A DNA stretch of 63,909 nt. Source: Halomonas salinarum. GTDB lineage: Bacteria; Pseudomonadota; Gammaproteobacteria; Pseudomonadales; Halomonadaceae. The position numbers and the translations under genes were made by a program. Below the pieces are notes generated by a model. The model saw only the letters and a list, made by a program, of their open reading frames with translations, was not told the origin of the DNA and did not search any database. Shown piece after piece: positions 59,220-63,909 of this stretch (position 1 is the stretch's first letter; the number at the start of each line of letters is the position of its first letter). The stretch spans positions 1-63,909 of the forward strand of contig NZ_WWNB01000021.1 of assembly GCF_012062845.1 (NCBI RefSeq), written 5' to 3'.

Positions 59220-60728
59220 TCACGACTCTTCCCCCCGGCGCCTGGCGCGGCTCTTCAACCCCATCACTACCGAGAAGGCCACCGAGGCGGCGATCAGGCC
59301 CCAGAGCACCATGGCGATCGGGCTCTTGGTGAAGAAGATTGAGAAAGTACCGAAGGATTCCAGGCTCTTGACGAAGTAGACCTCCGCCTGACTCCCGAGG
59401 ATGAAGCCGATGATCAATGGCGCCACCTCGAGGCCGACTTTCTGGATCAGATAGCCAAGCACACCGAAGATCAGCAGGGTCCAGACATCGAACATGATGC
59501 CGTAGTTGATGGCATAGGCCCCGACCACACACATCATCACGATGAGCGGATACAGGATGTACTTGGGCACCAGCACCACCTTGGCGATGTGCTTGATGGC
59601 ATAGAACATCAGGAAGAACATCACGATGTTGGCAAACACCAGGGCGGTCATCATCACGTACCAGGTGTCGGCATTCTCCGGGATGAACAGGGGACCGACC
59701 TGAATGCCCTGCAGCGTGAAGGCGCCGATCAACACCGCGGTGGTGGAATCACCGGGGATACCGAGTGACAGCAGCGGAATCAAGGCGCCACCAGTCAGCG
59801 CATTATTGGCGGACTCGGACGCGATCAGCCCCTGAGGAGCCCCCTTGCCCATCTCGCTTGAATCACGGGACAGGTTTTTTTCCTGGGTATAGGCAAGCAC
59901 CGAGGCAGCACTGCCACCGACACCCGGCAACATGCCAACGAAAGTGCCGATAAAGGAAGAACGCACCAGATTGGTCGCCCGCCCCTTGAAGAGGGAAAAG
60001 GAAAAACCGCCACCCTTGCCGATATTGATGGTCTTGCCGGAAAGGCCGCTTACTACGCCTTTTTCGGCCTCAAGCAGAATGGTCGCGATACCGAAGATGC
60101 CGATCAACACCGGCAGCAGAGAGAACCCTTCGAACAGGTAGGGCTCGAGAAAATCGAACATCAAACGCGTCTTGCCATTGCCACCATCAGAGATGCTGTA
60201 GGTGCCGATGAGGCTCAGCCAGATACCCAGCACACCGCTGAAAATACCCACCAACATATTGCTGGACATGGAGGCGATGACGGTCAGCGCCAGCAGAATG
60301 ATCAAGAACTTCTCCACATAGGAGAATTTGATCGAAAACTCGGCAAGGACCGGCGCGAACAGGAAGAGCACAAGGGCGCTGATCAAACCACCGACGACAG
60401 ACGCGACCACGCAGACACGCAAGGCGCGCTCCCCTTCCCCTTTCTGGGCCATGGGGTAGCCATCGAAGGTCGTGGTAATCGAAGAAGGCGTGCCAGGAAT
60501 GTTAAGCAATACGGCCGGCACCATGCCGCCTGAGATGCCCCCTACGTAGAGCCCCAGTAGCAGCGCCAGGCCGTGATGTAGGCCCAGGGCATAGGTAAGT
60601 GGTAAACACACCGCCACGGCCATGGTCGCGGTCATCCCCGGGATAGCCCCAAAGATGATACCCACTAGGGCACCCAGGGCCGCCAGCAGGAAGAACGTAA
60701 TATCGAGTAACGACAGTATATCCAGCAT
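59220..60728 (-). CDS. tctA: Tripartite tricarboxylate transporter large membrane subunit TctA
   Basis: 502-residue integral membrane protein with about 12 helices. The signature AAIPG-type region [21 protein letters not shown] near residue 30 and [20 protein letters not shown] near residue 265 identify TctA. Uses an ion gradient with TctC and TctB. ATG 60728 (MLDILSLLD) has GGAG upstream. In this operon the solute is inferred to be glucarate or galactarate. Confidence 0.93.
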   Translation of the reverse strand: MLDILSLLDITFFLLAALGALVGIIFGAIPGMTATMAVAVCLPLTYALGLHHGLALLLGLYVGGISGGMVPAVLLNIPGTPSSITTTFDGYPMAQKGEGERALRVCVVASVVGGLISALVLFLFAPVLAEFSIKFSYVEKFLIILLALTVIASMSSNMLVGIFSGVLGIWLSLIGTYSISDGGNGKTRLMFDFLEPYLFEGFSLLPVLIGIFGIATILLEAEKGVVSGLSGKTINIGKGGGFSFSLFKGRATNLVRSSFIGTFVGMLPGVGGSAASVLAYTQEKNLSRDSSEMGKGAPQGLIASESANNALTGGALIPLLSLGIPGDSTTAVLIGAFTLQGIQVGPLFIPENADTWYVMMTALVFANIVMFFLMFYAIKHIAKVVLVPKYILYPLIVMMCVVGAYAINYGIMFDVWTLLIFGVLGYLIQKVGLEVAPLIIGFILGSQAEVYFVKSLESFGTFSIFFTKSPIAMVLWGLIAASVAFSVVMGLKSRARRRGEES

Positions 60729-60742
60729 CGGGTACGACTCCG

Positions 60743-61186
60743 CTACGGCAAGGTGATTTGGAACAGCTTGGCGAGAATGAACCACGCCAGGCTGGGTGCC
60801 ACGATGGCATTGATGGCAGCGGTCATGACCTTACGCTTGGTCCTGGTGTGCATGTACATCAGCGACATCAGGAAGATGAAAACCATCGAGACAAAAAGAA
60901 ACCCGTAACCCGTATAGGGAAAGAGATCACCCACAACCGCCATCAGGTAGAAATAGACGGCCATCAGTGCCAGGGATCCGAAGAAGCGGAACTTGTCGAA
61001 ATACTCGCCAAGGATGGGCAACGTCCGCTCTCCTCGCCTGACTGACGCCAGGAAAGGCAGGATTCTCAGCACCAGAATCAGTGCGAAGAGGCCTCCCATC
61101 AGCCAATGAATAATGCGAGGGAAGAACAAGTGAGAGGTCTCGAAATCAATCGAGACACTTAACAGGGATGTCAGTCCTGGTTCCAT
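60743..61186 (-). CDS. tctB: Tripartite tricarboxylate transporter small membrane subunit TctB
   Basis: 147 residues with four hydrophobic helices (about 25-48, 68-88, 92-112 and 123-143), the size and profile of TctB. GGAG precedes ATG 61186. TctA starts 15 bases later. A terminator-like hairpin separates it from tctC upstream, which would lower its expression. Confidence 0.88.
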   Translation of the reverse strand: MEPGLTSLLSVSIDFETSHLFFPRIIHWLMGGLFALILVLRILPFLASVRRGERTLPILGEYFDKFRFFGSLALMAVYFYLMAVVGDLFPYTGYGFLFVSMVFIFLMSLMYMHTRTKRKVMTAAINAIVAPSLAWFILAKLFQITLP

Positions 61187-61250
61187 AGCGGCTCCGATGA
61201 AGGCCTTTGTTCAAACGAGCCTTTCGTTTTACATGGGGTATGACACGGCG

Positions 61251-61279
61251 GAAAAAGCCGGCAGGCAATGCCTGCCGGC
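61251..61279 (-). terminator. Intra-operon terminator between tctC and tctB
   Basis: Perfect arms GCCGGCAGGC and GCCTGCCGGC with a three-base loop; on the minus strand TTTTT follows at once. It lies 11 bases past the tctC stop and 65 bases before tctB. Confidence 0.85.
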
Positions 61280-61289
61280 GATCCAGGCT

Positions 61290-62348
61290 TTATTGAATAT
61301 TGGTGATGATGTCTTCGTAGACGGCTCGCTTGTTTTCGAGATATTCCGCTGCTTCATCAGACGGCTTGAAGTTGGGAATGAAGAACGAATTCTTCTGAAC
61401 CTCCTGAATATCACCCTCGGCATAGATCTCGGTCAGTGCATCATCGATTTGATCGACGATTGCCGGGTCCATGTCCTTGTTGTAGAGGAAGAAGAACTCC
61501 TTATCGAAAGTGAAGTTCTCATCCCCCATGGTGACGTTCACGTTGGGCTCCACAAATTCAAGCAGTTCTTCACGCGAGGTCTTGCCAAGGCCATCTTCCG
61601 GCGCTTGCTGGATGGTGCTGTTGCGAGCGGTGAGCCACACGAAACGCATGGCCTTCTGATCATCTTCCGGCAGGCGAGTGTACTGCTCGTTGGCCTGTAC
61701 CGTGCCGTTGATCAAATCCGCCTGACCGTCGAAGAGTTGCTGGTTCTTGTCGGCTTGCGAGCCGGTATTCACGGCCACCAGGTTGTCTTCCATGCCCGGA
61801 TGCTCGATAGAGATCGCATTTTTCAGGGCACTGAAGCCGATCTCGGAGACACCACCCGGCTGGATCGCGACACGCACTGTCTCGCCATTACCCACCGCTT
61901 CAATGATCTGGTTCAGGTTCTCATAGGGAGAATCCTTGGGAACCAGGTAGGCGTTGCCCGGGTTGATGGCAACGGTCGGCCCGATGGTGTATTTCTCGAA
62001 GATGTTGTCGTAGCCCTCAACACCGTAGAGATAACCGAGGTAGGACTGATCGTGGAAGATCATTAGGGTGTTACCCCGCGCATCCCGGTCAAGCGCCCGG
62101 AAAGCGGCAGTGGCGCCGACGGCGTCCACCTTCATGTTGAGGTCAAGGTGCTCGGCCAGAGCATCGACGACGATATTGGAGTTCTGGTAGGTATCACCAC
62201 CGGTCGACGTCGAGCCGATCACGACGCGGACATTACCGCGCAGCGGACCATCTGCCGCCATGGCGACACTGCTGCCAAGGGCCATACCGGCCATACCGGC
62301 CATCAATACTGAAGTACCGAGTGTCTTGTAGATGTTGGGCATGCTCAT
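61290..62348 (-). CDS. tctC: Tripartite tricarboxylate transporter solute-binding protein TctC
   Basis: 352 residues, periplasmic. Signal peptide 1-32 (GTSVLMAGMAGMALGSSVAMA), then a Bug/TctC-type binding protein (VRVVIGSTSTGGDTYQNSNIVVDAL, RVAIQPGGVSEIG, ...NEQYTRLPEDDQ). It is divergent from standard Bug proteins, with a longer middle. GAGGTGA lies before ATG 62348. Expected to bind the aldarate and deliver it to TctAB; ligand inferred from neighbours. Confidence 0.86.
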   Translation of the reverse strand: MSMPNIYKTLGTSVLMAGMAGMALGSSVAMAADGPLRGNVRVVIGSTSTGGDTYQNSNIVVDALAEHLDLNMKVDAVGATAAFRALDRDARGNTLMIFHDQSYLGYLYGVEGYDNIFEKYTIGPTVAINPGNAYLVPKDSPYENLNQIIEAVGNGETVRVAIQPGGVSEIGFSALKNAISIEHPGMEDNLVAVNTGSQADKNQQLFDGQADLINGTVQANEQYTRLPEDDQKAMRFVWLTARNSTIQQAPEDGLGKTSREELLEFVEPNVNVTMGDENFTFDKEFFFLYNKDMDPAIVDQIDDALTEIYAEGDIQEVQKNSFFIPNFKPSDEAAEYLENKRAVYEDIITNIQ

Positions 62349-62396
62349 GTTCTCACCTCTTCGCTGTCATTATTGGGTATGGGTGAATGTCAGGGG

Positions 62397-63314
62397 TCAG
62401 AACCCCTTGGCGGCTTCGACTAAGTCTTTGAGTCGAGCTCGCTCATCGGCATTGGGCATCTCGAGCGGCGCGCGAACGCTACCGGCGGGACGCCCAATGA
62501 TCTCGGCGCCAGACTTGATCAGACTGACCGCATAGCCGGACTTGTTGTCGCGCAGGTCGACAAAGGGCAGGAAGAAATCCTGGGTAATGCGCCTGACTGT
62601 CTCGGTGTCACCACCACGCAGCGCCTTATAGAAGGTAACCGCCATATCCGGCACGAAGTTGAATACCGCACTGGAGTAGGTGTTCACACCGATGGCCAGA
62701 TAGGCTTCTGCCATGATCTCGGCCGTCGGTACGCCACCGACATAGGCCAGCCGATCGCCGACCGTCCTGATGATCCGGTTCAGGGCCTGCAGATCGCCCT
62801 TGCCATCCTTGAGGCCGATCAGGTTCGGGCAGGCATCGGCCAGGCGCTTCACTGCCGCCGGCTTCATGATGCCGTTACCCCGGTTGTAGTAGATCACGCT
62901 GATGGAGGTGGAATCGCAGATCTGACGCGCATACTCCATCAGGCCATCCTGGGGGCACTCGGTCAGGTAGGGCGGCATCAGCAGGATGCCGTCGGCGCCC
63001 TCTTCCTCGGCGATGTGCGCGAAGGCACTACCGGTCGCGACACTGAGACCCGCGCTTGCGATCACCGGCAGCTTGCCATCGACGACCTTCACCGCCAGGC
63101 GCACGATCTCGCGAAACTCGTCCTGAGACAGACTGAAGAACTCGCCTGTGCCGCCGGCGACGAATACGGCCGAGATTTCGTGACTGATAAACCACTCAAG
63201 CCGCTGGTGGTAGCTCTCGGCATCGAAACGCCCTTCGGCGTCGAAATCGGTGATCGGGAAGGACAGTAGTCCGTCACTGATGGCTTGCTTGACTTCATCG
63301 CGTGTGAAACTCAC
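62397..63314 (-). CDS. kdgD: 5-dehydro-4-deoxyglucarate dehydratase
   Basis: Dihydrodipicolinate synthase-family enzyme that dehydrates and decarboxylates 5-dehydro-4-deoxyglucarate to alpha-ketoglutarate semialdehyde. 305 residues from the chosen start. Schiff-base Lys169 (IGLKDGKGD), Tyr142 or Tyr143 (VIYYNRGN) and VAGGTGEFFSLS fit this group. GTG 63314 is used because AGAGGA lies 7 bases upstream; an upstream ATG at 63356 would add a Cys-rich non-family N-terminus. First gene of the operon with tctC. Confidence 0.92.
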   Translation of the reverse strand: MSFTRDEVKQAISDGLLSFPITDFDAEGRFDAESYHQRLEWFISHEISAVFVAGGTGEFFSLSQDEFREIVRLAVKVVDGKLPVIASAGLSVATGSAFAHIAEEEGADGILLMPPYLTECPQDGLMEYARQICDSTSISVIYYNRGNGIMKPAAVKRLADACPNLIGLKDGKGDLQALNRIIRTVGDRLAYVGGVPTAEIMAEAYLAIGVNTYSSAVFNFVPDMAVTFYKALRGGDTETVRRITQDFFLPFVDLRDNKSGYAVSLIKSGAEIIGRPAGSVRAPLEMPNADERARLKDLVEAAKGF

Positions 63315-63742
63315 CTGATCGTCCTCTTCTTTATCTAGGCAACACGAGGGATTCACCTCATATGTAATACATCATACAACCTACAAGCTAGCCACAAAAA
63401 CCAAGCTCTGCAATAAGGCTAAGGTTCAATATAGACCAAGGTATAAGTCGACTACCGGCGAGATCACCACCACCGCCCGCTCCTTCATAGGCACCACGCA
63501 GCTGCCAAGAGTTCCGCCCGACATCAAGTGAGCCTAGCAAGTCGAAACGCCTAGATAGCCAGTTGCGCTGGCTGCGGTTACATGGTCTCTGCCACGACAC
63601 GTCGGTCAGCATTTCAGCAATGACGCGGTGGCGTTGCAGGCGAGGTCACCGACGACGCTGCCAGCGTTCTAGAAGCGTCTCCCACCAGGTTTGCAGGTCT
63701 TGTGACATAAAAAAACCCCGCTTTCGCGGTAATGCCAGTCAG
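63315..63742. other. Upstream region of kdgD and flank of the IS element
   Basis: 428 bases. The part near kdgD holds an operator-like motif (63363-63379) and should hold its promoter. A 74-codon minus-strand frame at 63388-63612 has no recognisable family and no ribosome site. Next to the transposase a stem CCGC/GCGG with seven T's on the minus strand (63709-63730) looks like a terminator. Confidence 0.45.
63363..63379. promoter_or_regulatory. Operator-like motif before the kdgD-tctCBA-garD-gudD operon
   Basis: On the minus strand TTGTATGATGTATTACA, with the inverted ends TGTA/TACA, starting 49 bases upstream of the kdgD start. It shares the T-GTATGATGTAT core with the site beside the FCD regulator. 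Confidence 0.55.
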
Positions 63743-63760
63743 TTAACGCTGACTGGCATT
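63731..63760. repeat. Perfect inverted repeat at the end of the IS element
   Basis: Arms AATGCCAGTCAG and CTGACTGGCATT with six bases between, containing the transposase stop codon. It is either the terminator of the transposase gene or part of the IS end sequence. Confidence 0.6.
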
Positions 63761-63909
63761 TCTCTTGGTCGGGTACTTCTGTGGTCGGCGCCTGACTGAT
63801 CGGGGGTAAGATCGCTCGCGTCGCTCAGGCAGGACGAAGGCAGGCGCCATCTCCAGCATCGACTGAATCACACCGGGCACACGCCCCGGCGAGACCCAGG
63901 GGAGGACCG
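63743..63909 (-). mobile_element. 3' end of an IS4-family transposase gene, cut by the window
   Basis: The minus strand reads 54 codons to a TAA stop at 63743, ending FVLPERRERSYPRSVRRRPQ and then KYPTKRNASQR. The R-S-Y-P-R-x-V-x-R-R-P-x-x-Y-P pattern is typical of IS4-family transposase C-termini. The catalytic DDE residues lie outside the window. Only the C-terminus is visible, so the exact IS is not assigned. Confidence 0.7.

Noticed and set aside
63388..63612. A 74-codon minus-strand frame upstream of kdgD
   Set aside because: No ribosome site, no recognisable family, and it lies next to an IS end; kept only as part of the intergenic description.

Overview
The window looks like a contig-sized piece of a moderately halophilic gammaproteobacterium, most likely Halomonas or another Halomonadaceae. 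This rests on GC-rich, densely packed genes with gammaproteobacterial neighbourhoods (miaB-phoH-ybeY-corC-lnt, rpe/gph/trpEGDC, prpBC-acnD-prpF-prpD), a class I PHA synthase whose lipase-like box begins with Ser (SYCVGG), a tripartite tricarboxylate transporter, and many long GC-rich hairpins between genes. The genus is an inference. Both ends look like assembly breaks at repeats: the left edge is an rRNA-operon leader (three tandem promoters reading out of the window and the first bases of a boxA), and the right edge lies inside an IS4-type transposase.

Layout. 1-350: rRNA promoter region. 589-9146 (minus): propionate catabolism, a GntR/FCD regulator followed by prpB, prpC, acnD, prpF and prpD, driven by a promoter with two copies of a TTGTCGACAA palindrome. 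9387-15439: pabB, a short PAPS-reductase-like gene, cysB, trxA, an AI-2E-type permease and a SIMPL protein. 15574-22496: serS, a YdiJ-type D-2-hydroxyglutarate dehydrogenase and a proton antiporter. 22690-27824 (minus): gph, a trp leader peptide, then trpE-trpG-trpD-trpC. 28102-36902: ndh, mscS, a GIY-YIG protein, rpe, ggt, an MFS carrier, a YajG lipoprotein, tpm and an SH3/coiled-coil membrane protein. 37311-42811 (plus): miaB-phoH-ybeY-corC-lnt (tRNA thiomethylation, RNA maturation, envelope). 42971-46342 (minus): the polyhydroxyalkanoate locus phaC, phasin and a DUF6489-like protein. 46414-52098: aroC, prmB, smrB, a patatin, and two alpha/beta hydrolases of which the upstream one is frameshifted. 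52255-63314: a small membrane ORF, then a D-glucarate/D-galactarate module with an FCD regulator, an AEC carrier, ketoglutarate semialdehyde dehydrogenase, gudD, garD, tctABC and the dehydratase for 5-dehydro-4-deoxyglucarate.

How the genes work together. The prp genes convert propionyl-CoA through methylcitrate to pyruvate and succinate. The sugar-acid genes import an acid (inferred to be glucarate or galactarate), dehydrate it to 5-dehydro-4-deoxyglucarate, then to alpha-ketoglutarate semialdehyde, and oxidise that to alpha-ketoglutarate. The trp genes and aroC/pabB share chorismate. The pha genes store carbon.

The most useful non-coding observations are a 29-codon trp leader ORF ending Trp-Arg-Trp-stop, a matched pair of operators for the propionate regulator, a second operator-like motif shared by the two ends of the sugar-acid module, an rRNA promoter array, a branched structured element between prpC and acnD, and a hairpin that separates tctC from tctB. 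I see no CRISPR array, no complete tRNA or rRNA gene, and no phage or defence island.
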